Source of the DNA: Jiangella ureilytica | GTDB lineage: Bacteria > Actinomycetota > Actinomycetes > Jiangellales > Jiangellaceae | NCBI RefSeq assembly: GCF_004348545.1 | Contig: NZ_SMKL01000028.1 | Location: forward strand, 1 to 64,000 | Length of the DNA stretch: 64,000 nt | Reading direction: 5' to 3' | Shown: positions 26,028 to 34,443 of the stretch, piece after piece | Layout of the letters: every line of letters starts with the position of its first letter | Position numbering within the stretch: the stretch's first letter is position 1 | Position numbers and translations under genes: made by a program | Notes under the pieces: generated by a model | The model's database searches: none | Told to the model about the DNA's origin: nothing | The model's input: only the letters and a program-made list of their open reading frames with translations

Positions 26028-26773
26028 CTCTCCTGTCGGAGCTGACCCGAACCGCCGTCGCCGAGCGCGCGCCGGACGCCGTCGCCGTCGTCCCCGTCGG
26101 CGCCTGCGAGCAGCACGGGCCGCACCTGCCGCTGGGCACCGATCTCATGGTGGCCGAGCACGTCGCCGTGGCGACAGCCGCCCGGCTGGCGGGTGAGATC
26201 GACGTCGTCGTGGCGCCGAGCGTCGCCGTCGGCTACTCGCCGCACCACGTGCCGATCGGTGCGACGCTCACCGCCGGCGTCGGCACGCTACTCGCACAGC
26301 TGCGCGACACGTGCGCCGGGCTGGCGGCGGCCGGGTTCCGCCGGATCTTCCTGCTCAACGGGCACGGCGGCAATGCCGAGCTGGTCGTCGTCGCGGCTCG
26401 TGAGGCCGGGCAGGCGCTGCGGGTGCGGGTGGGCGCGGGCTCGTACTGGGTCATGGCCTGGACCGAGCTGGTCGCGGCCGGCGCCCAGGACCGCGGCCGG
26501 CTGCCCGGGCACGCCGGCGCGTTCGAGACGTCGCTGGCGCTGGCGCTGCGGCCCGACCTCGTCGTCGACCCGCCGCACCGGCCGGGCACCGCGTTCGCAC
26601 GCAACCCGGCCGGCTACTTCGGCCGGTATCACGTCGAGGAACCCGACGCGATGGCCGCCGGCGACGGGTTCTCCGACGACCCCTCGGCCGGCACCGCCGA
26701 CGACGGCCGCCGCTACCTCGTCGCCGTCGTCACCGCCGTCGCGGCCGGGCTGCGCAAGTTCGCTCGCGCGTGA
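26024..26773 (+). CDS. Creatininase family protein (metal-dependent amidohydrolase)
   Basis: This 249-aa protein matches the creatininase/creatinine amidohydrolase fold. GACEQHGPHLPLGTD (residues 27-40) provides Glu29, His31 and Asp40; FLLNGHGGN and GHAGAFETSLAL supply the remaining His and Glu ligands. Relatives include creatininase, ArfB and MftE. Context favours hydrolysis of a cyclic amide or lactam in the pathway. It ends the coupled operon; 90 bases separate it from the next gene. Confidence 0.9.
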   Translation: MTLLSELTRTAVAERAPDAVAVVPVGACEQHGPHLPLGTDLMVAEHVAVATAARLAGEIDVVVAPSVAVGYSPHHVPIGATLTAGVGTLLAQLRDTCAGLAAAGFRRIFLLNGHGGNAELVVVAAREAGQALRVRVGAGSYWVMAWTELVAAGAQDRGRLPGHAGAFETSLALALRPDLVVDPPHRPGTAFARNPAGYFGRYHVEEPDAMAAGDGFSDDPSAGTADDGRRYLVAVVTAVAAGLRKFARA

Positions 26774-26863
26774 GGACGGGCGGCAGGACAAGTCTGGGCC
26801 TGTCACCGCCGGCCCCTGGTCCGTAGCCTCGTTCCGACACGACGTCGCCCCCAGGAGGACACC

Positions 26864-28243
26864 GTGCAGGAGCACGCCGACTACCGCACGCTGGACGAAC
26901 GGCTCGCCGAGTGGCGCACCGAGATCCTCACCCGCATGGACCGGCTCGACGAGCTGCCCGTGCTGCCGACGTTCCCGCGGGTGAACCTGGCCCGCGAGGC
27001 CGGCACGACCGTGCGGGTCGACAGCTTCCTCGGGACCGCCAACGCCCACGCCGTCGGCGACGTCTACTACGACCTCACCGCGCCCGGCCCCACCGCGCTG
27101 CCGTTCACGTCCGAGGACCCCGACCACCCGGTGCTCACCGAGTTGCGCGAGCGGTTCCGGCTCGAGGAGGTGGCCGGCGAGGGCACCGACGTCGAGAAGG
27201 CGATCCGGCTGCGCGACTGGATCAAGTCGCTGTTCCCGCACCACATCCCCTACCGCATGCCGGAGTGGAACGCGCTGCTGATCCTCGACCGCGGCTCCCG
27301 CGGCGTCGAGCACTTCATCTGCGTGCACTACTCGGTGTCGCTGGTGCAGTGCTGCCTGGCGCTCGGGCTGCCGGCCCGGATGATCAACCTGCACCGCGGC
27401 CTCTCCGACCACTACCGCATCGGCGACGAGGCCGTCGCCGACCCGCCCGTCGACGAGCACGTCGTCGCCGAGGTCTGGTCGTCCGACCTCGACAGGTGGG
27501 TCATGATGGACACCGACTTCGACGTCCACTACCAGCGCGACGGCGTCCCGTTGTCGGCCTGGGAGATCCACGAGGCCCTCGCCGCGGACGAGCTGGCCAA
27601 GATCGAGCCCCAGCGCGGCCCGCACTCGCTGTCGTTCAACGCCTACGGCGAGCAGCTCCCCGACGAGGACGACTTCTTCGCCACCGGCCTACCGGCCTAC
27701 TACGCGCATGTGACCGTGCTGATGCGCAACGACTTCCTCAGTGACACCGACGGCCCCGTCACCATGGCGCACCTGGTCGACGACACCGCGACGCCGCTGC
27801 TGTGGCACCGCGGGTCCGACAACCGGCTGCAGCCGCACCTCATGGGCCCGGTCGTCGTCGCCCAGCCGTACACGGACGTGACGCCGGTGCTGACGGACGG
27901 GAACCGGCGCACCGGCTGGGCCTCTTCCGATGCGCCGGCGGAGCACACGGTGGAGATCGCGCTGGCCGGGCCGCGGCTGCTCGGCCGTGCCGTCCTGCAC
28001 TGGCCCGAGTACCGGCTCGACTACCACAGCAGCGGCACCTACCGGGTCGAGACCCGCGACGGCGACGACGGCGCCTGGGAGCCCTGGGTGGAGGTGACGT
28101 CCGGGCCGGAGACGCCCTACTCGGTGCACGACGCTCCGGCCCGGCGTGCGACGCACGTGCGTCTCGTGCAGCCTGAGGGCGGCGGCTCGGACGAGTTCCC
28201 GCAGCGGCTCTGGCTGACCCAGGTCGAGCTCTATGCCCCTTGA
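26864..28243 (+). CDS. Transglutaminase-like cysteine protein with C-terminal carbohydrate-binding-like beta-sandwich
   Basis: This 459-aa protein has a GTG start 5-10 bases after AGGAGG. A transglutaminase/peptide-N-glycanase-type core lies at residues ~100-225: Cys153 in HFICVHYS, the GLPARMINLHRG helix, His199 in DEHVVAEVW and Asp216 in VMMDTDFD form the triad. Residues ~310-459 form a beta-sandwich resembling F5/8-type or galactose-binding domains (NRRTGWASS, HTVEIALAG, THVRLVQPE). No signal peptide is seen. It could cleave or deamidate an amide-linked substrate; it may be transcribed with the preceding operon or from its own promoter (TAGCCT at 26824-26829). Confidence 0.7.
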   Translation: MQEHADYRTLDERLAEWRTEILTRMDRLDELPVLPTFPRVNLAREAGTTVRVDSFLGTANAHAVGDVYYDLTAPGPTALPFTSEDPDHPVLTELRERFRLEEVAGEGTDVEKAIRLRDWIKSLFPHHIPYRMPEWNALLILDRGSRGVEHFICVHYSVSLVQCCLALGLPARMINLHRGLSDHYRIGDEAVADPPVDEHVVAEVWSSDLDRWVMMDTDFDVHYQRDGVPLSAWEIHEALAADELAKIEPQRGPHSLSFNAYGEQLPDEDDFFATGLPAYYAHVTVLMRNDFLSDTDGPVTMAHLVDDTATPLLWHRGSDNRLQPHLMGPVVVAQPYTDVTPVLTDGNRRTGWASSDAPAEHTVEIALAGPRLLGRAVLHWPEYRLDYHSSGTYRVETRDGDDGAWEPWVEVTSGPETPYSVHDAPARRATHVRLVQPEGGGSDEFPQRLWLTQVELYAP

Positions 28244-28278
28244 CGCCCCCATCGATCGCTTCCGTCGGGGAGTCATGG

Positions 28279-29190
28279 TCAGCCGAAGGTGAACGCGTAG
28301 GCCTCGGCGCCCGCGTCGAGGAAGGTGACCTCGACGGTGCGCTCGCGGACGCCGTCGTGCACGCGGACGAGCTGGTACATGCGCCCGTCGTCGAGGATGC
28401 CGTGGCCGTCGGCGTCGACGTCGGCGCCGTGCGACGGGCCGGGCGGCGCACCGTCGAGCAGCACCCGGAAGGGGATGGGGTCACCCTCGCCGGGCGAGAG
28501 GACCAGGTGCGCGTCGCGGGCGTGGAACCGCATCAGAACGCTGCCACCGGGCGAGCCGAGCACGGCGCACTCGCCGCCGACGGTCCACTCGCCGCGCAGC
28601 GCCCACTGCTGGTGGCGCAGCCGCTCTGACGGCACGTCGGCCCGGTGCTCGCCGCGCCAGGAGCCGAGGTACGTCTCGCCGGTGCGCAGCTGGTTCCAGT
28701 CGGCCTCGGCCTCGTCGCCCTCCCCCTCGACGGTGACCAGCTCGCGCTGCACGCCCAGCAGCCGTTGCAGCAGCCGCTCCGACCACGCGTAGCGGCCCTC
28801 GCCGAAGTGGTGGTCGCGGACGATGCCCCGGTGGTCGGCGAAGTAGAGCGCGGGCCAGTAGTGGTTGTCGAAGGCGGTCCAGATCCGATAGTCGCTGTCC
28901 AGCGCGACGGGGTAGACGATCGCCCGCCGCGCCGTCGCGCGCCGCACCCGGTCGCCGTCGTGCTCGAAGGAGAACTCCGGCGTGTGGACGCCGACGACGA
29001 CCAGCCCGTCGTCGCGGTACGCCCTGGCCCAGGCGCGGACATACGGCGCGGTGCGCAGCCAGTTGATGCAGGTCAGCGTCCAGAAGTTCACCAGGACCAC
29101 GTGATCGCGCAGGTCGGCGGAGTGGATCGGCTCGGTGCCGATCCACTCCACAGCGCCGTCGAGCGAGGGCAGCTGCCGTCGTGCCGACAT
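28279..29190 (-). CDS. Thioredoxin-fold (DipZ/TlpA-like) protein lacking the second active-site cysteine
   Basis: This 303-aa protein starts at ATG 29190 after GGGAGGGG. Residues 1-150 are a redoxin domain: LVNFWTLTCINWLRTAPYVRAW has Cys41 but Trp44 where DipZ-type proteins have the second Cys of CxxC. The rest (VGVHTPEFSFEHD, YPVALDSDYRIWTAF, NHYWPALYFAD) matches AhpC/TlpA folds of DipZ C-terminal domains. A beta-rich domain (residues ~190-303) follows, as in the NHL/DipZ C-terminal region. There is no signal peptide. It may act as a one-Cys peroxidase or holdase. Its ATG overlaps the stop of the small upstream gene. Confidence 0.8.
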   Translation of the reverse strand: MSARRQLPSLDGAVEWIGTEPIHSADLRDHVVLVNFWTLTCINWLRTAPYVRAWARAYRDDGLVVVGVHTPEFSFEHDGDRVRRATARRAIVYPVALDSDYRIWTAFDNHYWPALYFADHRGIVRDHHFGEGRYAWSERLLQRLLGVQRELVTVEGEGDEAEADWNQLRTGETYLGSWRGEHRADVPSERLRHQQWALRGEWTVGGECAVLGSPGGSVLMRFHARDAHLVLSPGEGDPIPFRVLLDGAPPGPSHGADVDADGHGILDDGRMYQLVRVHDGVRERTVEVTFLDAGAEAYAFTFG

Positions 29191-29534
29191 CAGGACTCCC
29201 CTCCCGCGGTGCGGGCTTGCAGGGCCCCGAGCCGGAGCTCCCCCGCCGCCTCCGTGGCGACGGCTGTGTGCCGATGGCGGCGCCACCCTCGGCAGCGCAC
29301 GACCACGGCGACCTGCCAGTCATGCGACCAGCCGGCCCGCCGCATCGACAGCCGCGGACCGTCGAGGGCCGCCCCGCACCGGACACACGGCGACACCGTC
29401 ACCGCCACCTCGTACGCGACCCGGATCAGCCGCAGGTCGAGCTCACCCGGCGACGGAGCCGGCGTATCGGGCGCCGCCGGGTGGGGGCAGGGGCCGAACG
29501 GAGCCCAGCAGGTCATCGTCATCAGCCATTCCAT
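29190..29534 (-). CDS. Small cysteine-rich protein, possible zinc ribbon
   Basis: This predicted 114-aa protein begins at ATG 29534 or at ATG 29522. It contains TMTCWAPFGPCPH and CVRCGAALDGP, so four to five Cys could bind metal, and a basic CRGWRRHRH segment. No known family is recognised. Support comes from its stop overlapping the redoxin start by one base and from codon bias like its neighbours. It could be a partner of the redoxin protein. Confidence 0.5.
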   Translation of the reverse strand: MEWLMTMTCWAPFGPCPHPAAPDTPAPSPGELDLRLIRVAYEVAVTVSPCVRCGAALDGPRLSMRRAGWSHDWQVAVVVRCRGWRRHRHTAVATEAAGELRLGALQARTAGGES

Positions 29535-29601
29535 GCCGCCAGCGTCGCGGTGACGACGCCCACTCGCGCCCGTGGGAATGCCTGGTCACTCCCCGGGTCG
29601 C

Positions 29602-31752
29602 TCAGCTGCTCGTGAGGATCACCAGCCGCTGGGTCGCGCGGGTCATGGCCACGTACCGGTCGACCGCGCCCTCGATGCCGGTGCCGAAGTCCTCGGGGTC
29701 GACGAGGACGACGAGGTCGAACTCGAGCCCCTTCGCCAGCTCCGGGGTGAGCGAGCGGACCCGGGTCGTCGGGGCGAAGCCGGGGTCACCGATGACGCAG
29801 GCGATGCCGTCGACGTGCTCGGCGAGCCAGGTGCCGAGGATCGGCCGCAGTTCCGCGACGGACCCGCGCGTGACGGGGACGCCGGTGCTGCGGATCGACG
29901 TGGGCACGTTGGCGTCGGGCAGCGCGGCCCGGATGACCGGCTCTGCCTCGGTCATGACCTCTTCCGGCGTGCGGTAGTTGATGCTCAGCGCGGCGATCTC
30001 GACGCGGTCGAGGCCGATGCGCGCGAGCCGTTCCTCCCACGACTCCGTGAACCCGTGCCGGGCCTGGGCGCGGTCACCGACGATGGTGAAGCTGCGCGAC
30101 GGGCAGCGCAGCAGCAGCATCTGCCACTCGGCGTCGGTCAGCTCCTGCGCCTCGTCGACGACGACGTGCGCGAACGGGCCGGCGAGCTGGTCGGGCTCGA
30201 AGTCGGGGCGGACGGCGTCGTCGACCAGGGCGCCCTGCAGGTCGCTGCCGCGCAGCATCGACATCAGCGCCATCTCCGAGTCGTCTGACTCGATCAGGTG
30301 GTCGACGACGTCGGCCATGTTCGCGCGGCGGGCGGCCACCTCGGCCTCGCGCCGCTGCTGCCGCCGCGACGTCCCCGGGTCGCCGAGCCGCTGCCGGGCG
30401 GCGTCGAGCAGCGGCAGGTCCGACACCGTCCACGCCTGCGCGTCGGCGCGCTGCAGCGCCCGGACCTCGTCGGCGCTGAGCCACGGGGCGCACAGGCGCA
30501 GGTAGGCGGGCACGGACCACAGGTCGCCGACGACATCGGCCGCCTCGAGCACGGGCCAGGCTCGGTTGAACGTCGTGAGCAGCGGCCGGTTCTGCCGCAT
30601 CGACGCGGCGAACCGGTCGGCGGGGACGTCCTCGGTCTGCCGGTCCAGCAGGATCGCGACCAGCTCGGCCCAGATCTCCTCGCGCGCGACGTTGTGCGGC
30701 GTGCCGGGGTCGGCCGCCTCGAACGCCTCGGCCCAGTCGTCGGCGGTGAGCCGGACGTCGTCCCAGAGCGTCGACACCGTCATGGCCTCGGCCGGCGGCT
30801 CCTCGTAGAACCGGACCGCCTTCTCGATCGCCTTCACCATGTCCGCGGACGACTTCAGCCGGGCCACCTCGGGGTCGGTCTCGGCGGCCGCCTTGGCGCC
30901 CTCGGGGACGAGGTCGCGCAGCGTGCAGGTGCGCACGCCCTCTTCTCCGAGGCTCGGCAGCACGTCGGACACGTAGGCGAGGTAGGGCTGGTGCGGGCCG
31001 ACGAACAGCACGCCGCCGCGCCGGTGCCCGAGCCGCGGGTCGGAGTAGAGCAGGTACGCCGTGCGGTGCAGCGCGACGACCGTCTTCCCCGTGCCGGGTC
31101 CGCCGTCGACGACCAGGGCGCCGCGGGACCCCGCCCGGATGATGGCGTCCTGGTCGGCCTGGATGGTGCCCAGCACGTCGCGCATGCGCCCGGACCGGGT
31201 GCCGCCGAGGCTGGCGATGAACGCGGACTGGTCGTCGAGGGCCGCGGCGTGCCCGTCGAACTCGTCGGCGGCGAACACCTCGTCCCAGTAGTCGCCGACG
31301 CGGCCACGGGTCCAGCGGTACCGGCGGCGGCTGACCAGGCCCATGGGGTTGGCGTGCGTCGCGCCGAAGAACGGCTCGGCCGCCGGGGCGCGCCAGTCGA
31401 GCAGCAGCCGCCGGCCCGCGCTGTCGGTGAGGCCGAGGCGACCGACGTAGACGGGCTCGGCGTCGTCGGCGGTGACCATGTGCCCGAGGCAGAGGTCGAG
31501 CCCGAAGCGGCGCAGGGTACGCAGCCGGGAGGTGAGCCGGTGGACCTCGAGGTCGCGGTCCATGGCCGCCTGGCCCGAGCCGCCGGGCTTCTTCAGCTCG
31601 GCGTCGAGCCGCTCCGAGAGCTCCGCGATGGTCTGCTCGAGGCTCTCGCCGATGGCGGCGAAGTGCCGCTCGTCAGCGGCGATCAGGGCCGGGTCGGCCT
31701 TGTGAGCGAGGTGGTCGGGAAGGTCGAATGCGCTGGTGGTCAAGGGATTCAC
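29602..31752 (-). CDS. helR: HelR/HelD-like superfamily 1 helicase that acts on RNA polymerase
   Basis: This 716-aa protein has the HelD arrangement: an N-terminal coiled-coil arm (residues ~20-85, with a basic/acidic heptad pattern), a segment with LLLDWRAPAAEPFF, Walker A GGPGTGKT near residue 220, and C-terminal UvrD-like motifs (VVVDEAQELTDAEW, GDRAQARHG, INYRTPEEV, VDRYVAMTRATQRLVIL). HelR of Streptomyces venezuelae (about 709 aa) displaces rifamycins from RNA polymerase; HelD recycles stalled polymerase. The size fits HelR. The start is GTG 31752. It diverges from a GH114-type gene through a region holding a pair of palindromes. No rifamycin-associated element was recognised. Confidence 0.85.
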   Translation of the reverse strand: MNPLTTSAFDLPDHLAHKADPALIAADERHFAAIGESLEQTIAELSERLDAELKKPGGSGQAAMDRDLEVHRLTSRLRTLRRFGLDLCLGHMVTADDAEPVYVGRLGLTDSAGRRLLLDWRAPAAEPFFGATHANPMGLVSRRRYRWTRGRVGDYWDEVFAADEFDGHAAALDDQSAFIASLGGTRSGRMRDVLGTIQADQDAIIRAGSRGALVVDGGPGTGKTVVALHRTAYLLYSDPRLGHRRGGVLFVGPHQPYLAYVSDVLPSLGEEGVRTCTLRDLVPEGAKAAAETDPEVARLKSSADMVKAIEKAVRFYEEPPAEAMTVSTLWDDVRLTADDWAEAFEAADPGTPHNVAREEIWAELVAILLDRQTEDVPADRFAASMRQNRPLLTTFNRAWPVLEAADVVGDLWSVPAYLRLCAPWLSADEVRALQRADAQAWTVSDLPLLDAARQRLGDPGTSRRQQRREAEVAARRANMADVVDHLIESDDSEMALMSMLRGSDLQGALVDDAVRPDFEPDQLAGPFAHVVVDEAQELTDAEWQMLLLRCPSRSFTIVGDRAQARHGFTESWEERLARIGLDRVEIAALSINYRTPEEVMTEAEPVIRAALPDANVPTSIRSTGVPVTRGSVAELRPILGTWLAEHVDGIACVIGDPGFAPTTRVRSLTPELAKGLEFDLVVLVDPEDFGTGIEGAVDRYVAMTRATQRLVILTSS

Positions 31753-31811
31753 CTCATGAGCTTCGTTCCGAGGTACGCCACCTTAGATCCAAATTTTCTG
31801 GCTCATGAGGT
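31751..31811. promoter_or_regulatory. Divergent promoter region flanked by an 11-bp inverted pair of CTCATGAG palindromes
   Basis: ACCTCATGAGC (31751-31761) and GCTCATGAGGT (31801-31811) are exact reverse complements, and each contains the palindrome CTCATGAG. Between them lies the AT-richest stretch around (TAGATCCAAATTTTCTG at 31784-31800). The first copy overlaps the helicase start codon region. A TATAAA at 31826-31831 could be a -10 element for the lipoprotein gene. The layout suits a dimeric repressor controlling both genes. Confidence 0.6.
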
Positions 31812-31853
31812 CGCCGGAACTCTGCTATAAAAGAATGGGAGGACAGGGTCATC

Positions 31854-32681
31854 TTGCGCGCCGTGGTGGTGGTCGCCGCAGCGCTGACGGCGCTGGCCGG
31901 CTGTACGGCCGGCGACGATCCCCAGGTCGAGCTTCCGCCCGCCGGCGGACGGTTCGACTACCAGCTCGGCGGCCCCCATCCCCCGGCGCCCGGCGTGGTC
32001 GTCGTGGCCCGCGACGTGACCGCCGAACCGGCTCCTGGTCTGTACAACGTCTGCTACGTCAACGCGTTCCAGACCCAGCCCGGCGACCTCGACGCCTGGA
32101 CGACGGACCACCCGGACCTGCTGCTCCGGCACGACGGCGGCGACGACGGCGACGGCGGCCTGGTCACCGATCCGGACTGGCCGGGCGAGGTGCTGCTCGA
32201 CACGTCGACGGCGGCGAACCGGGCCGCGCTCGCCGAGATCGCCGGCCGCGACCTCCAGCGCTGCGCCGAGGCCGGGTTCGACGCGGTGGAGCCGGACAAC
32301 CTCGACTCCTGGACCCGGTCGCGCGGGCTGCTGGACCGGGCCGACAACCTCGCGTTCGCGGCGCTGCTGGCCGACGCCGCGCACGACCTCGGCCTGGCGA
32401 TCGCCCAGAAGAACGCCGCCGAGCTCGGCACCGCCGGCCGCGACACCGCGCACCTCGACTTCGCCATCGCCGAGGAGTGCGAGGTGCACGCCGAGTGCGA
32501 CGACTACCTCGCCGTGTACGGGCCGCACGTCATCGAGATCGAGTACACCGGCGACGGGCGGGCCGCGTTCGCCGCCGCCTGCGCCGCCCGGGGCGAGCGG
32601 TTCTCCGTCCAGCTCCGCGACCGCGCCGTCACGCCGGCCGGCGCCGACGGCCACGTCTCCGAGTGGTGCCCCGGCGGCTAG
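31854..32681 (+). CDS. GH114-type lipoprotein (endo-alpha-1,4-polygalactosaminidase-like)
   Basis: This protein of about 275 aa has a TTG start at 31854, with GGGAGG at 31837-31842; GTG codons at 31863-31869 are alternatives. The N-terminus is a lipoprotein signal with lipobox LAGC. The mature part matches glycoside hydrolase family 114: NVCYVNAFQTQPGD, a region of acidic linkers, then GFDAVEPDNLDSW carrying the conserved acidic pair, LAIAQKNAAEL, and a FAIAEECEVHAECDDY region. The family cleaves galactosamine-containing polymers such as Pel. It is the right length for a single GH114 domain. Confidence 0.85.
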   Translation: MRAVVVVAAALTALAGCTAGDDPQVELPPAGGRFDYQLGGPHPPAPGVVVVARDVTAEPAPGLYNVCYVNAFQTQPGDLDAWTTDHPDLLLRHDGGDDGDGGLVTDPDWPGEVLLDTSTAANRAALAEIAGRDLQRCAEAGFDAVEPDNLDSWTRSRGLLDRADNLAFAALLADAAHDLGLAIAQKNAAELGTAGRDTAHLDFAIAEECEVHAECDDYLAVYGPHVIEIEYTGDGRAAFAAACAARGERFSVQLRDRAVTPAGADGHVSEWCPGG

Positions 32682-32686
32682 GGTGC

Positions 32687-33298
32687 TCAACGCGACTGCA
32701 GCGCGTCGAGCGCGACGGCCATGGCCGCGCCCAGCCGCCAGTCCAGCCGTTCCCCGCCGGGCAGCTGCGGCAGCTCGACGTCGTAGGCGTCGCGCAGCGT
32801 CCGCCGCCGCTCCGACGACATGACCAGGACGCCGTCGTCGGTGCGGAAGTCGAAGTGGAACCGCCACGGGCCGGGAACGTCCTCGAGCACGACGTTCCAG
32901 ATGCGGCGGACGATCGCTACGCCCTGGCTGCGCTCGGTGCCGACCGCCTCCAGCCCGAGCGCCGGACAGCCCAGTGTCCAGGTCGAGCGGGTCAGCGACC
33001 TGCGGAACTGCTTCGTGAACCAGCCGATCTGCTCGCCGCCGGGACCGGTGACGTCGTGCCCTGCGCTGACGTCGAGACGCGTGCGCGCCTTGAACGCGAA
33101 CAGCGGCGGCTCCGAGCGGTCCTCGCCGGCGTAGAAGGTGATCTCCTCCTTGAGCGCCATGCGCTTCTGCTGCGCGAACGCGATCAGCGCACCCTCCTGG
33201 CCGCCGGCGCCGAGGGCGTGGACGGCGTACCGGTTGACCATCGGCGTGATCCGCTGGTGCACGGAGAGACGCTCGTACATTCCACCAGCATCGGCCAT
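32687..33298 (-). CDS. LURP-one-related/scramblase-fold protein
   Basis: This 203-aa protein is rich in beta strands with the LURP-one pattern: KEEITFYAGED, LFAFKARTRLDVSAGHDVTGPGGEQIGWFTKQFRRSLTRSTW (seen as separate short motifs), and a closing helix GAAMAVALDAL. Tubby/LURP-one-like proteins may bind phospholipids. The start is ATG 33298; ATG 33280 is an alternative. It lies 9 bases after the VOC gene and 5 bases from the convergent GH114 stop. Confidence 0.72.
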   Translation of the reverse strand: MADAGGMYERLSVHQRITPMVNRYAVHALGAGGQEGALIAFAQQKRMALKEEITFYAGEDRSEPPLFAFKARTRLDVSAGHDVTGPGGEQIGWFTKQFRRSLTRSTWTLGCPALGLEAVGTERSQGVAIVRRIWNVVLEDVPGPWRFHFDFRTDDGVLVMSSERRRTLRDAYDVELPQLPGGERLDWRLGAAMAVALDALQSR

Positions 33299-33307
33299 GG
33301 GTGCCGC

Positions 33308-33730
33308 TCAGTACCAGAACACCTCGGGCGGGATCATCCGCGGGACGTCCTGCTCGCCGTCGTGGTGGACGAAGACGACCCGCTGCCCGTCGGGGTCCCA
33401 GGTGCTGACCAGGGTGGTCGGGTCCTCGGCGAGCACGTGCCGGGTCGACTTGGCGCCCAGGCCGGCGAGCTGCTGCTCGACCCGGTCCAGCCGGTCGAGG
33501 GTGGCGACGCGCCACACCAGCGCCTGCACCGTCCGGTCGGTGACCCGGCGGACCGGACGCTGCCGCAGGGCCAGCGAGAACGCGCCGGCCCTGGTGGCGA
33601 GGATGGCGGCGTCGGCCGTGCGGCGGGCCACCTCGACGCCCATCAGGTCCGTGTAGAAGGCGATCGACCGCTCCAGGTCGCTGACGTGCAGGACAGCGCC
33701 CTGGATGCGCGGTTCGGTGTCGTTGGTCAT
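33308..33730 (-). CDS. VOC (glyoxalase/bleomycin resistance) family protein
   Basis: This 140-aa single-unit vicinal-oxygen-chelate protein shows AVLHVSDLERSIAFYTDLMGVEV (beta-alpha-beta start, split here as AVLHVSDLERSIAFYTDL and MGVEV) and a second module ending DPDGQRVVFVHHDG. The ribosome site GGGTGAGG precedes the ATG. It would work as a dimer. The substrate is unknown; antibiotic binding or dioxygenase activity are both found in this family. It is probably co-transcribed with the LURP-one gene. Confidence 0.85.
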   Translation of the reverse strand: MTNDTEPRIQGAVLHVSDLERSIAFYTDLMGVEVARRTADAAILATRAGAFSLALRQRPVRRVTDRTVQALVWRVATLDRLDRVEQQLAGLGAKSTRHVLAEDPTTLVSTWDPDGQRVVFVHHDGEQDVPRMIPPEVFWY

Positions 33731-33932
33731 GGCCTCACCCTTCCAGCCGGTGCGCCGGCGGCGGGTGGGACCAGCCGCGCTCTGCTTGACGCCTACCCCG
33801 GGACGTCCACCGCTCGGACCCGAAGCCGTCTGAAACCCGGTCTCCCGCTCTTACCTCGCGACTCGGCCAGTGCACACGGATGCACTACTGACCGACCATG
33901 GCCGCGGAACGTGACAACGGGCGCGGACGGCG
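33731..33932. other. 202-base intergenic region without a recognised gene
   Basis: This region lies upstream of the VOC gene and downstream of doxX. I see a small 6-bp inverted repeat, AGTGCA (33869-33874) and TGCACT (33881-33886), and a TTGACG at 33787-33792 on the + strand with no matching gene. No RNA gene or protein-coding segment is supported. Confidence 0.4.
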
Positions 33933-34352
33933 TCAGCTGCCGCCGCGGTCGCGATGCGCCTCGGCGAGCTGGGCCAACGCGAGGGCGCCGATCAGCAGGC
34001 CGAAGTCGCGCAGGGCGATGTCGTAGTAGTCCGGGATGGTCAGCAGGTTCACGATGATGCCGGCCAGCCACAGCGCCACGACGTAGCCGCCGATGCGGGG
34101 CGCGACGGCGACCAGCAGTCCGGCCACGACCTCGACGACGCCGACGATCCTCATCGCGTCGGCCGCGCTCCCCGGAACGATGTCGTCGACCCAGGGCGCC
34201 AGGTAGACCGGCCAGTCGACCATCCAGTTGGTGAACTTGTCGAGGCCGAACAGGATCGGTGCGACGGTGAAGGCCGTGCGGAGCAGGAGGAAGGCGCGGC
34301 CGGCCGGGGTGCTCCACGTCCGGGACCGGGCGGTTCCGCTCGTCTGGGTCAT
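33933..34352 (-). CDS. DoxX family membrane protein
   Basis: This 139-aa protein has four hydrophobic segments (about residues 20-38, 66-84, 88-106 and 112-130) with TAFTVAPILFGLDKF and VGVVEVVAGLLVAVAP, as in DoxX/DUF417-like proteins. These are linked to membrane redox and stress responses, including SodA-SseA-DoxX complexes in mycobacteria. An AGAAGGAGA ribosome site is part of a strong dyad sequence, so translation start and operator overlap. It diverges from a COG2345-type regulator. Confidence 0.85.
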   Translation of the reverse strand: MTQTSGTARSRTWSTPAGRAFLLLRTAFTVAPILFGLDKFTNWMVDWPVYLAPWVDDIVPGSAADAMRIVGVVEVVAGLLVAVAPRIGGYVVALWLAGIIVNLLTIPDYYDIALRDFGLLIGALALAQLAEAHRDRGGS

Positions 34353-34361
34353 GACGTCTCC

Positions 34362-34391
34362 TTCTAACGAATGGATTTCTCTACGTTAGAA
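34362..34391. promoter_or_regulatory. 8-bp perfect dyad in the doxX/regulator divergent region
   Basis: TTCTAACG (34362-34369) and CGTTAGAA (34384-34391) are exact reverse complements separated by 14 bases. The left arm overlaps the doxX ribosome site, and the whole lies in the 91-base gap between doxX and the winged-helix regulator at 34444. This is the expected operator position for autoregulation by that protein. Confidence 0.7.
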
Positions 34392-34443
34392 TCACGCTGG
34401 TCTATCGTCAAGGGATCCGTTCGATACGACGCGAGGAGCGCCC

